From: DAOPXV01 sp964551445
GTDB lineage: Bacteria > Muiribacteriota > UBA9980
Direction of reading: 5' to 3'
Assembly: GCA_964551445.1 (NCBI GenBank)
Contig: CAZKCG010000013.1
Location: forward strand, 39,065-103,064
DNA length: 64,000 bases
In this document: piece by piece, positions 24,228 through 32,359 of the stretch
How the letters are laid out: the number at the start of each line of letters is the position of its first letter
Position numbering within the stretch: position 1 is the first letter of the stretch
Notes under the pieces: model-generated
The model's input: only the letters and a program-made list of their open reading frames with translations
The model's database searches: none
What the model was told of the DNA's origin: nothing
Program-made: the position numbers and the translations under genes

Positions 24228-27200
24228 TCATTCAAAAAAAACTAACTGATCGGTCTGCGGAAGCGCCTTGAGAGTTCCCATGGTCGATAGAACTTCTATT
24301 ACGTTTTTCGAGGCTTTTGTCCTGTCCTTGAAATCTTCTATGGATACGAAATCGGATTTCTGGGCTTCCTCGAAAATTTTATGAGCGACCACGCCGCCAA
24401 GTCCCTGCACCGAGTTGAACGGGCATATCAGGCCGTCGTTGGTTTCTTTATTTATGGTGAAGTTGAAAGCCTTTGATCTATAAAGATCGACGGGATAAAA
24501 TTTTATGCCGCGCGCCATGGCTTCCAGCACGACCTCCATTATCACGTATTGTTCGTTCTCTTTGGCCGTCGCTTCCTTGCCTTTCGCTTTCGTGTCGTTC
24601 ATGGTGTTTGCGACATATTCACGGCCTTTTAAAACCGTACCCGCGTCGAACGCGGAGAGACCTTTCGTCGAAAAATATGTCGCGTAAAAAGCGAGCGGAT
24701 GGTTGACCTTGAAATAGGCTATTCGAAAGGCCATCATGACATAAGCCGCAGCGTGGGCTTTCGGGAACATATATTTTATCTTGTTGCACGAATCGATATA
24801 CCACTGTGGTATATTGTGTTTCTGCATTTCGGCGACCATATCCGGTTTCAGGCCCTTTCCTTTTCTGACGTTCTCCATTATGTTAAACGAGAGAAGCGGC
24901 GGCATGCCGTGTTCCAGAAGATAGTTGATTATGTCGTCGCGCACGGATATAACTTCGGAGAGCTTCGCGTTCCCGTTTTTAATATACATCTGGGCGTTAT
25001 TGAGCCAGACGTCGGTGCCGTGCGACAGGCCCGATATTCGAACGAGTTCGCCGAATGTTTTCGGCCTTGTCTCATCGAGCATGCCGCGGACGAAGGATGT
25101 TCCAAATTCCGGTATGCCGAGTGTCCCCAGATTTATTCCGGTGATGTCTTCGGCCTTTATATTAAGCGCGTCAAGGCTTGAAAAAAGCGAAAGCGTCTGT
25201 TTGTCGCCGAATTCGATATCATTGACCGAAAGCCCTGTCAGATCTTCCAGCATTTTTATGATGGTCGGGTCGTCATGTCCCAGAAGGTCGAGTTTCAAAA
25301 GTTTTTTATCGATGGCGTTATAATCGAAATGCGTCGTTATCGTTCCGCCGTTTCTGTCATTGGCCGGGAAATTCACTGGAGTGAACTCATGGATATCACG
25401 GCCCATTGGAACGATCATGATGCCGCCCGGGTGCTGGCCGGTGGTTTTTTTGACGCCGCTGCAGCCTATGGCTAGCCGGTTCATTTCAGCCGGCCGTTTA
25501 TTGACGTGGCGCTCTTCCAGATACGCTTTAACGAAGCCGAACGCTGTCTTATCGGCGATAGTGGATATGGTTCCGGCGCGGAAGACGTTGTTTTCGCCGA
25601 ATATCACGCCGACGTATTCATGAATTCGCGGCTGATAGTCGCCGGAGAAGTTAAGATCGATATCGGGCGTCTTGTCGCCGTCGAATCCGAGGAAGACCTC
25701 GAAAGGTATTTTCTGTCCGTCCTTTTTCAACTTCGCGCCGCATTTGGGGCAATTCTTGTCGGCAAGATCGAAGCCTGAATTGAGAGGCAGGTCCTCGAAA
25801 AATTCGGAATATTTGCATTTTTCGTCTTTGCAGTAATAGTGCGGCGGCAGCGGGTTCACCTCGGTGATGTTGGTGAAGGTCGCGACGAGCGAAGAACCAA
25901 CGGATCCTCGCGAACCGACCAGGTAGCCGTCGATCATGGATTTTTTGACCAGTTCGTGCGCTATAAGATAAAGCGTCGCGAAACCGTTTTTAATGATGCA
26001 GTTCAATTCGTGCTCGAGGCGTTTTTTGACCGGCTCGGGGAGCGGATCGCCGTATTTTTTTATCGCGTTCTCCCATGACATATCTTTGATCTTATCCTCG
26101 GCGCCTTCCATGACGGGGAACGCGTCGTCCTTGGGTATCGGGATAAGATCGCCGATCATGGCCGCCACTTTTTGAGGATTTTCGATGACGACCTCGTTAG
26201 ACGCCGCCTCGCCGAGGTATGAAAATTCTTTGAGCATTTCTTCAGTGGTCGGAAAATAAAGCGGGCAGGCGTTTTCTACGTTATCGAACTTCTGTCCGGC
26301 GAATAATATCTTTCTGAAGATCTCGTCCTCGGGATTGAGGTAATGCATATCGGAAGTCGCGCAGACCGGCTTTCCGAGTTTTCTGCCGAGTTCGTAAATG
26401 CGCGTATTCAAAGCGACCAGGTCTTTTTCAGACTTGAATTCTTCAGGCATTTTTTCCATAAAGAATGAATTATTTTTGATCGGCTGTATCTCAAGGTAGT
26501 CGTAAAAATTCGCGACCGCTTCCATTTCTTCGTCGCTTTTTCCGCCCACCATGCCGCGTATGAGTTCGCCCGCCTCGCAGGCCGAGCCGAGTATGAGGCC
26601 TTCGCGGTGTTTCGTGAGTTCGGCTCTTGGAATGCGCGGCCTTTTATGAAAATAACTGATGTGAGAGGCCGATACGAGTTTATAAAGATTTGTGATGCCG
26701 GCCTGCGTCGCCGCGAGAATTATGATGTGATGAGGCGAAGGGACCTTGACTTTTTTTTCGTTATCATTTTTATTGAGAAGCGCCGTAGAATCCTCGATGA
26801 GATAGCCTTCCATGCCGAATATGGGTTTTATTTTGTTGTTCTTCGCGGCTTCCGCGAATTCAGGAAAGCCCTGAACCACGCCGTGATCCGTGAGAGCGAC
26901 GGCGGAATGTCCCCATTTGGCGGCAAGTTTCACGTAATTTGAGATCTCGGTCATTCCGTCCATGGAGGACATTTTAGAGTGGGCGTGCAGCTCGACCCTT
27001 TTTTTATCCGCGGTATCTTTGCGTTCCGGCATTTTTCCGATGTTTACGTCATTGACCATTATTATGTGGTCTTTTTCAAATTGGTCGAACTTCACGTTTC
27101 CGAGGACCTTTACAACCATTCCGGCTTTGAGCTTGATATCGGCTTCGGGGCTCGCGAATATCTTACAGACTATGGTATCGCTAAGATCGCTGACGGAAAA

Positions 27201-28214
27201 TGAGACGAGTTTTTTGCCGCTTTTGATAAGCCGCATATCCGAAGCTACGATAATGCCTTCGACCATCACGTTCTTGGCTTCCTCATATATTGAGTTCACT
27301 TTTGAAGGATTTAATTTATCGGGTATCTTTCGCCCGAAAAACACGCCTTCTTCCTTAGGGCCGGTATCGGGGGGCCTGGAAGACTGATAGTTCTGTTTCT
27401 GATAAGGCTGCGCGGCCTTCGGGGCGCTTCCCGGAATAATGTTTGAAGGAGGCCTTTCCGCGTATTCCTTTCCGTTGGTTATGATGATGCCGTTTCCGCT
27501 TGTATTCGCGTCTTTCGGTAACGGGTTTGAACCGCCGCCGTTAGAGGCCGAGTTGGTTTGAACCGGATCGCTGATGACAGCGCCGCCGTTATTTACGCCG
27601 TTGCCGTTAGAAACGCCGCCGTTGGGTTTTTCACCGGCGTCAGTATAGGCGAAACTATCCATTGTTTCGGCCTGAAAAGTGCTTCTGTCGATGAACACGC
27701 GGCAGTCCATGCCGAATTTTTCGGATATGTATTTTTCGATGTTTTTGTCGGCCTGTCTGTCTTTTAAAGTATAAAATCCGGTTTCGTGGCCGATCTCGAC
27801 CCTGACGGTCTTTTCGTTGAAAAGGGAGGCTTTCGCCATTGGAAGCCATACCTGGCAGGCTGGCGTCGCTTTTATCACGTATGCCACTATGTCGTCCCAG
27901 AGTTCGGCGATGATGCGCTCAAGGTCGATGCGGCTTTCAAAATTGATATCGAAATTGACCGAGCTTAACCCCGGAAAAATTTTTTTGAAATAGCTCTGAA
28001 GCGGCAGAAGGTCCTTTGAGCTTGTAATTTCATTCGTTTTCAGGCTTATATTAAGTTCCCGGTGGTCCGGTAAATATTCAAGATGGTAAAAATCGCAGTT
28101 CAATATCCTGGTCCTGCATTCATCGCTGAGATTGCAGTTTTTGATATGTTCTAAGATCTTGTCCTTGCTCTTTGGCGAGATCAAAAGCCTCGTGCCGTTC
28201 TGATTATCCTTCAT
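24228..28214 (-). CDS. polC: DNA polymerase III PolC-type alpha subunit without proofreading domain
   Basis: PolC is the replicative DNA polymerase of Firmicutes and some other phyla. The 1328-residue protein has an N-terminal region, a low-complexity Asn/Gly/Pro linker (about 190-290), an OB fold (about 315-395), a PHP domain with HAHS (410-413) and TDHG (442-445), the zinc-binding region CKDEKC...CPKC (795-825), the palm with PDIDLNFSG (D851, D853) and D976 in KLDLLG, and the finger and helix-hairpin-helix parts at the C-terminus. Normal PolC has a DnaQ-like exonuclease inserted inside PHP; here PHP runs from GMEGYL (468) to HHIIIL (495) with only about 22 residues between, so the exonuclease is absent. 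Proofreading would need a separate protein. It is last in a four-gene operon. Confidence 0.93.
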   Translation of the reverse strand: MKDNQNGTRLLISPKSKDKILEHIKNCNLSDECRTRILNCDFYHLEYLPDHRELNISLKTNEITSSKDLLPLQSYFKKIFPGLSSVNFDINFESRIDLERIIAELWDDIVAYVIKATPACQVWLPMAKASLFNEKTVRVEIGHETGFYTLKDRQADKNIEKYISEKFGMDCRVFIDRSTFQAETMDSFAYTDAGEKPNGGVSNGNGVNNGGAVISDPVQTNSASNGGGSNPLPKDANTSGNGIIITNGKEYAERPPSNIIPGSAPKAAQPYQKQNYQSSRPPDTGPKEEGVFFGRKIPDKLNPSKVNSIYEEAKNVMVEGIIVASDMRLIKSGKKLVSFSVSDLSDTIVCKIFASPEADIKLKAGMVVKVLGNVKFDQFEKDHIIMVNDVNIGKMPERKDTADKKRVELHAHSKMSSMDGMTEISNYVKLAAKWGHSAVALTDHGVVQGFPEFAEAAKNNKIKPIFGMEGYLIEDSTALLNKNDNEKKVKVPSPHHIIILAATQAGITNLYKLVSASHISYFHKRPRIPRAELTKHREGLILGSACEAGELIRGMVGGKSDEEMEAVANFYDYLEIQPIKNNSFFMEKMPEEFKSEKDLVALNTRIYELGRKLGKPVCATSDMHYLNPEDEIFRKILFAGQKFDNVENACPLYFPTTEEMLKEFSYLGEAASNEVVIENPQKVAAMIGDLIPIPKDDAFPVMEGAEDKIKDMSWENAIKKYGDPLPEPVKKRLEHELNCIIKNGFATLYLIAHELVKKSMIDGYLVGSRGSVGSSLVATFTNITEVNPLPPHYYCKDEKCKYSEFFEDLPLNSGFDLADKNCPKCGAKLKKDGQKIPFEVFLGFDGDKTPDIDLNFSGDYQPRIHEYVGVIFGENNVFRAGTISTIADKTAFGFVKAYLEERHVNKRPAEMNRLAIGCSGVKKTTGQHPGGIMIVPMGRDIHEFTPVNFPANDRNGGTITTHFDYNAIDKKLLKLDLLGHDDPTIIKMLEDLTGLSVNDIEFGDKQTLSLFSSLDALNIKAEDITGINLGTLGIPEFGTSFVRGMLDETRPKTFGELVRISGLSHGTDVWLNNAQMYIKNGNAKLSEVISVRDDIINYLLEHGMPPLLSFNIMENVRKGKGLKPDMVAEMQKHNIPQWYIDSCNKIKYMFPKAHAAAYVMMAFRIAYFKVNHPLAFYATYFSTKGLSAFDAGTVLKGREYVANTMNDTKAKGKEATAKENEQYVIMEVVLEAMARGIKFYPVDLYRSKAFNFTINKETNDGLICPFNSVQGLGGVVAHKIFEEAQKSDFVSIEDFKDRTKASKNVIEVLSTMGTLKALPQTDQLVFFE

Positions 28215-28257
28215 CCTCGTATTAACTCCATTATTTTCAGCTGAAACCTTAGTCTGG

Positions 28258-29238
28258 TTAATCGTTGATGGCCGCGTAAAACCTCTTTTTCATGTAAGCC
28301 GGCATGTATGACTGTTTGAGGTTTTGAAGCCCGGGCATCCCGGAGTCGTCAGAAGTGTTAACGAACTCACATGTGACATTTTCCTTTAAAAATTCCCTGA
28401 ATAAAAACTGTGATAATCCAAAAAAGTTGTTATCCACTTTTTCTATCGCGACCGTAAAAGTATCCGCCGTTGTCTGTTCGCCGATTATAAAGCCGGCCAC
28501 CGCTCCGTATAATTTGATGCAGGCCCCCGTTCCGTTAAGCTGCAGGAAGTTCTTCAGGTAGCTTCTGGTCTGAAAAGCCTCCAGCATGAAGTTCTTTTCA
28601 GGATTTATATTCCTGGCGTCAAAAAGTTCCGAAAGATGTATCGTTCGCCCGGGCTTGTTCTCGTAATACCAGTTCTTTAAAAATGAACGGACCCCGGCTA
28701 TATTACCGGCCGTTAAAGGCTCTATCACATAAGAAGTGTAGGTCCTTAAAAATTTGTTTATGTTCTCTCTTTTATTTTTATATTTGGAGCCTGCGAGCTC
28801 TATAAGCTTCGCCCGTTCGTAGATGTAGTCCGGCAGGTCTTCGGCCATTGAAATTCCGCTTATTGAGCCCATGAGGCCGGCCTGTTGCTCTGAAATGCTC
28901 AAAATTCTCGAACCGGGGTTCCCGAGAGCTTTCGATATCATTGAAAGCTGTGAAACGGCGACGCCGAGCGCCTTAATAAAATTTTCCGGCGATCCCGTTC
29001 CGAGAGGCGGATACAGCATGTCTATCATTCTGCGCAATACGCGGACTATAAGGAGGGCTCCATTATCTTCCTTGAAAAAGACCGTGTTCGGAGGCGACCA
29101 TACGAAAGCGAGCGGGAACGAATAATCCGAAAAATTACAGTTCTCTTTTTTAAAGTAACCGCCGGCTATGGCGCTTGCGTCTATCGTTAATGGTTCGAAC
29201 CCGAAGTCTTTTAATATTTCCGAGGGTTTTCTCAACAT
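28258..29238 (-). CDS. DUF2156 (phosphatidylglycerol lysyltransferase C-terminal-like) protein
   Basis: The 326-residue product resembles DUF2156, the GNAT-like module found at the C-terminus of MprF-type aminoacyl-phosphatidylglycerol synthases but also as free-standing soluble proteins. Supporting features are the order of segments FAFVWS-like beta strand, YTSYVIEPLTAGNIAGVRSF, LYGAVAGFIIGEQ, and the final NTSDDSGMPGLQNLKQSYMP, which fits the family ending where the last strand and helix close the acyltransferase-like fold. There are no membrane segments, so this is the free soluble type and its substrate is unknown. It lies two bases downstream of the acetyltransferase gene and 43 bases upstream of polC, in the same transcript. 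Confidence 0.72.
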   Translation of the reverse strand: MLRKPSEILKDFGFEPLTIDASAIAGGYFKKENCNFSDYSFPLAFVWSPPNTVFFKEDNGALLIVRVLRRMIDMLYPPLGTGSPENFIKALGVAVSQLSMISKALGNPGSRILSISEQQAGLMGSISGISMAEDLPDYIYERAKLIELAGSKYKNKRENINKFLRTYTSYVIEPLTAGNIAGVRSFLKNWYYENKPGRTIHLSELFDARNINPEKNFMLEAFQTRSYLKNFLQLNGTGACIKLYGAVAGFIIGEQTTADTFTVAIEKVDNNFFGLSQFLFREFLKENVTCEFVNTSDDSGMPGLQNLKQSYMPAYMKKRFYAAIND

Positions 29239-29240
29239 TA

Positions 29241-29771
29241 TTATTTCAGTTCTTTCACGAATTTTATGGCGGACGAGCCGTCGTTATAATAGTTTTCGAT
29301 CAGGGCGAGAGGCCTGTATCCGAATTTTTCATACATGGCTATCGCTGGAGCGTTGCCTTTTTTTACCTCGAGATAAATTCTGCGGCATTTTCTGGCCGCA
29401 AGCGCTTTTTCAATATGCGTCAGAAGTTTCGTGCCGAGCGAGCGCCCCTGATATTTTTTCGATACGGCTATCGAATAGAGCCTTCCGCATTTGTTTTCAC
29501 CGGCCGCCGTCCCGGCGGTCCTGACATAGCCAATGGCGTATGACGATATTTCAGCCGCGCTTTTTTCTTCCGCGCCAATTTCCGCTACGGCGAATACCGC
29601 GTTTCCGCTTTTTACGGCGTATTGGAACTGTCTTTCATTGAAAGCGTCGCGGCCGAAATTTTCGGTCTCGATAGCCATTACGGCGGCTATGTCGGCATAT
29701 TTAGCGGCGCGTATCCGGACCTTTTCGGCGTTTATTTTTATTTTTTCGCCGTCAGCAGTTCTCGTTCTCAC
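29241..29771 (-). CDS. GNAT N-acetyltransferase (RimI-like)
   Basis: GNAT enzymes move an acetyl group from acetyl-CoA to an amine. The 176-residue protein has VRIRAAKYADIAAVMAIE at the first strand-helix, the acetyl-CoA-binding motif QGRSLGTKLL (Q/RxxGxG/A type), YLEVKKGNAPAIAMYEKFGY, and the C-terminal YNDGSSAIKFV. This order fits RimI-type ribosomal-protein or peptide N-acetyltransferases, but the substrate is not assured. The reading frame overlaps the end of the radical SAM gene by 20 bases. The first 17 residues are not part of the fold; no better start codon exists before the conserved part. DUF2156, itself a GNAT-like fold, lies directly downstream. Confidence 0.82.
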   Translation of the reverse strand: MRTRTADGEKIKINAEKVRIRAAKYADIAAVMAIETENFGRDAFNERQFQYAVKSGNAVFAVAEIGAEEKSAAEISSYAIGYVRTAGTAAGENKCGRLYSIAVSKKYQGRSLGTKLLTHIEKALAARKCRRIYLEVKKGNAPAIAMYEKFGYRPLALIENYYNDGSSAIKFVKELK

Positions 29772-30408
29772 ATTTTTTCCTTTTATCTGGTATATACGGC
29801 CTGATACGGAATTTCGCCCCGATATCCTCCGCGATCTTTTTACAAGCGGTTTTATCGACGCCAGGCATGTCTATGACCGTAAGCCATACCTCCGCTATTT
29901 TTCCGACGCATTTTTTAGAGAAATCGAGCATTTCATTGTAAGCATCGTCAAACTCTGGATTGCATATTTTGTCATAGAGTACTTTATTATGCGCGTTAAG
30001 GCTTATTGATATTGAATCCAAAAAAGCCGCAAGGCGGGGAACTATGTCGCATTTATTTATGATATTGCCGTGTCCGTTGGTATTTAAACGGATCTTAAAA
30101 CCTTTGGCTTTATATATGTCGGCTATCTTTTCCATGAAGTCGAGCCTGTATGTCGATTCTCCGAGGCCGCAGAAGACGATGTCGGAAACGCCCGCCGTCG
30201 CGAGTTTCTGGATCTGATCCAGAGTTTCGTTCACGCCGGGGTCTTCGGCTAAAGTAAGGTCGTAACCGTCAACGCCCCTGGCGAAGAATTTAATGCAGAA
30301 CTCGCACACGTTGGAACAGGACGAAGTAGTGTTGACGTATATGGCGTTCTTTATTTTATACGCGTAAACCGGGATTATTTTTTCAGGGCTTTTACCTGAT
30401 TCAGACAT
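29752..30408 (-). CDS. Radical SAM protein of the TatD-linked type
   Basis: The 218-residue protein carries the radical SAM cysteine motif CSNVCEFC (C31, C35, C38) after IYVNTTSS, then the GGE-like CGLGEST segment for SAM binding and LNTNGHG. This wording matches the small TatD-associated radical SAM family (TIGR04038-like), whose members are usually beside a TatD-type nuclease. No TatD gene lies next to it here. Length is normal for the family. The C-terminus ends in KRKKCENENC, with two extra cysteines. It is the first gene after the promoter at 30552-30580 and heads a four-gene transcript that ends with polC. Substrate unknown. Confidence 0.8.
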   Translation of the reverse strand: MSESGKSPEKIIPVYAYKIKNAIYVNTTSSCSNVCEFCIKFFARGVDGYDLTLAEDPGVNETLDQIQKLATAGVSDIVFCGLGESTYRLDFMEKIADIYKAKGFKIRLNTNGHGNIINKCDIVPRLAAFLDSISISLNAHNKVLYDKICNPEFDDAYNEMLDFSKKCVGKIAEVWLTVIDMPGVDKTACKKIAEDIGAKFRIRPYIPDKRKKCENENC

Positions 30409-30515
30409 TTTGACTCCTCTTTCGAAAAAAACGGTAACCGCGCTCCGGCCGGAAATCGACTTTTAACGGAGCATTTTCGCCTCGGTAGTTGTAAATATGG
30501 TGGTTTTCAAGAGCC

Positions 30516-30542
30516 GCCGGACGGCTTCGGCCGTTTGCCGGC
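30516..30542 (-). promoter_or_regulatory. 5' hairpin at the start of the radical SAM-polC transcript
   Basis: GCCGGACGGC and GCCGTTTGCCGGC pair over ten bases with a TTG bulge around a TTCG (plus-strand sense) tetraloop. It lies a few bases after the predicted transcription start, where such stems can protect the 5' end of an mRNA. It has no adjacent T-run. Confidence 0.45.
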
Positions 30543-30551
30543 GATATGCTT

Positions 30552-30580
30552 ATTATATACCAAAAATCTTTTTTTTTCAA
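30552..30580 (-). promoter_or_regulatory. Promoter of the radical SAM-polC operon
   Basis: On the minus strand TTGAAA (30580-30575) and TATAAT (30557-30552) are 17 bases apart. The predicted leader is about 137 bases long and begins with the hairpin at 30516-30542. Confidence 0.7.
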
Positions 30581-30637
30581 TCAAAATCATTTGTAAAAAC
30601 ACAGCAAAACCGCCCGCTAAAATTGAAAGTTTTTATT

Positions 30638-30667
30638 TTGACTGATAAGTTAGTGTTGTGTTATAAT
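30638..30667 (+). promoter_or_regulatory. Divergent promoter for the membrane protein/ankyrin unit
   Basis: TTGACT and TATAAT are separated by 18 bases. The -35 lies 58 bases from that of the opposing polC-operon promoter, so the two units are read divergently. The first convincing start codon is about 320 bases downstream. Confidence 0.65.
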
Positions 30668-30673
30668 AATGCT

Positions 30674-30992
30674 AAATGACTTAAACTTAAAAATACTGGA
30701 TACTTATCATATAAAAACATGATCATAAATGAAAAGCAGCATTATTTGCCTCTTATTTTGCGGGATGACGGGTCTGAGGCTCAAGCGCCGCCGATTCGGG
30801 GAATGGGGTCTTCCGGCAAGGGTGAGCTTCCGTAAATGGAGGGTGGGCAATACGATAATTCTGGCTGAGTATTGTTAATGCTCATGCATCAAAACGATAA
30901 AAATGCAGTCATAAGTTCCGCCATATTTTAATAAAACGCATTTATTTATAAAAAACGCGGAAGGCTTATCGATGATAGCGCGGGAGTATCAG
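30674..30992 (+). other. Long leader region with a GC-rich island
   Basis: About 320 bases between the promoter and the next gene. An AT-rich start is followed by a GC-rich block (about 30760-30860) containing short stems, for example CAATAC/GTATTG at 30848-30874. A 49-codon open frame (30729-30878, Met to TAA) covers the block but has no ribosome-binding site, so a structured leader or small RNA is at least as likely. No known riboswitch family was recognised. Confidence 0.4.
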
Positions 30993-31616
30993 ATGCGGCG
31001 GTCAAATCACGGACGCCATGTAAAATTTAATACCGGTTTAAGCAAAATGACCGTCATGCTTGCCATGCTTCTTATGATGGCCGCGGCCGGCGCTGCGCTG
31101 GTATATTTCAAGTCGCGCGGTGTCGAGATACTCGAGGGCCTCGCATCATCCGAAGGCGTTGCCAGGATGTTCCCGGAACAGAACGCCGGAATAAAAAAAT
31201 TGCTTTCCGAAGGCGGATCTTCCGGCAAATTAGACGCGCTCCGATCAAACACAGGCGCTGCGCCGGAACGGCCGGATCTTCCGACAGGCATTGAAGACGC
31301 TTCCGCTAACTCGAAACCGTCAAAGAAAGGGATCGACGAGATAATTTTCAGAAACGGCGATACTCTCACGGGCCGGATAATAACGGACAAAATAGTCACG
31401 AAGACAGAACACGGCAGCATAACCTTCAAAATTTCAGACGTTACCTCGATCTTCTGTATTTATGAGGCTGACCCGCCGTACGACAAGGTGGTTTCAAAGA
31501 ACGGCGACCGCGTTACCGGAAAGCTTCAGACGGAAACTATCGCGCTTAGAACGGCCGGCGGCGACACCGTCTCCATATCGCTTTCAAAGGTCAAGATAAT
31601 AAACAGTTTTAAATAA
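30993..31616 (+). CDS. Membrane-anchored protein with two NGDxxTG repeats
   Basis: A 207-residue product with one N-terminal membrane segment (about TVMLAMLLMMAAAGAALVYF), a low-complexity middle, and two C-terminal repeats: FRNGDTLTGRIITDKIVTKT and SKNGDRVTGKLQTETIALRT, each followed by a short strand ending in ISDV or LSKV. This beta motif occurs at the N-terminus of some outer-membrane proteins and in small exported proteins; no function is established. The start at 30993 was chosen because GGGAG lies six bases upstream; 30972 is an in-frame alternative with GGAAGG. The ankyrin gene follows 21 bases later in the same unit. Confidence 0.6.
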   Translation: MRRSNHGRHVKFNTGLSKMTVMLAMLLMMAAAGAALVYFKSRGVEILEGLASSEGVARMFPEQNAGIKKLLSEGGSSGKLDALRSNTGAAPERPDLPTGIEDASANSKPSKKGIDEIIFRNGDTLTGRIITDKIVTKTEHGSITFKISDVTSIFCIYEADPPYDKVVSKNGDRVTGKLQTETIALRTAGGDTVSISLSKVKIINSFK

Positions 31617-31637
31617 AAATCATGGAGGAGATCAGGC

Positions 31638-32288
31638 ATGGATATCGGCGATTCACTCATAAGTTCGGCGGCTGACGGCGACATAGCGAAAATGAGCCTC
31701 ATGTTCGCGGCCTCATACGGAAATAACGAGATATTGAAAAAACTCATTGGAAACGGCATTAACGTCGACTCGAAAGAAAATTCGATCGGCATGACGCCTA
31801 TGATGCTCGCCGCGAGCGCCGGGCACATAGACACCGTCAAACTTCTGATACAGATGCGCGCCGACGTTAACGCACTCGACGGCCTCGGAAACAGCGCATT
31901 CTTTTACGCATGCAGGATGGGCCATTTCGATATCGTGAAGCTTTTGATCGATCAGAACATGCAGATAAACTCGAAACAGACGGTTTTTGGAATGAGCGCG
32001 CTCATGCTCGCCGTCATTTCAGGCCACGCCGACATAATCGAGCTTCTCGTCGAACACGGGGCGGACCTTAACGCCAAGGACAATAACGGCGTAAGCGCGA
32101 TGACGCTCGCGACGGTGGCAGGTATGGCGGATATCGTTGAATATCTCATAAGCCGCGGAGCCGACGTCAACACTGAAAACAACGCCGGATGGACGGTTTT
32201 AATGCTTGCCCGCGAAAAAGGGCATGAAGAGATAGTTAAGATACTCGAAAAGGCCGGAGCGAAAGAAATAGTCCAGCCCATTCATTAA
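31638..32288 (+). CDS. Ankyrin-repeat protein
   Basis: The 216-residue protein is nearly all ankyrin repeats, about six of them, each with the GMTPMMLAASAGHIDTVKLLI or GWTVLMLAREKGHEEIVKIL pattern (TPLxxAAxxGHxxIVxLLL). Repeats cover about residues 20-210. Ankyrin proteins bind other proteins; no catalytic domain is present and no signal peptide, so a cytoplasmic scaffold is likely. GGAGGAG lies seven bases upstream of the ATG. It is downstream of the membrane-anchored repeat protein, and the two may work together, though this is only suggested by position. Confidence 0.9.
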   Translation: MDIGDSLISSAADGDIAKMSLMFAASYGNNEILKKLIGNGINVDSKENSIGMTPMMLAASAGHIDTVKLLIQMRADVNALDGLGNSAFFYACRMGHFDIVKLLIDQNMQINSKQTVFGMSALMLAVISGHADIIELLVEHGADLNAKDNNGVSAMTLATVAGMADIVEYLISRGADVNTENNAGWTVLMLAREKGHEEIVKILEKAGAKEIVQPIH

Positions 32289-32359
32289 CTTGAGCGCGTT
32301 GCGCGGCCGGCAGCCGGTCCGCGGTCGTTCAATGTCCGTTTTTATCTTCGCCGGAGTAA

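Noticed and set aside
29180..29210. GGTTCGAACCC resembling a tRNA T-arm
   Set aside because: It lies within the coding sequence of the DUF2156 protein and no acceptor or anticodon stems surround it.
30729..30878. 49-codon frame in the leader before the repeat membrane protein
   Set aside because: No ribosome-binding site; kept only as part of the leader description because the region may be structured RNA.
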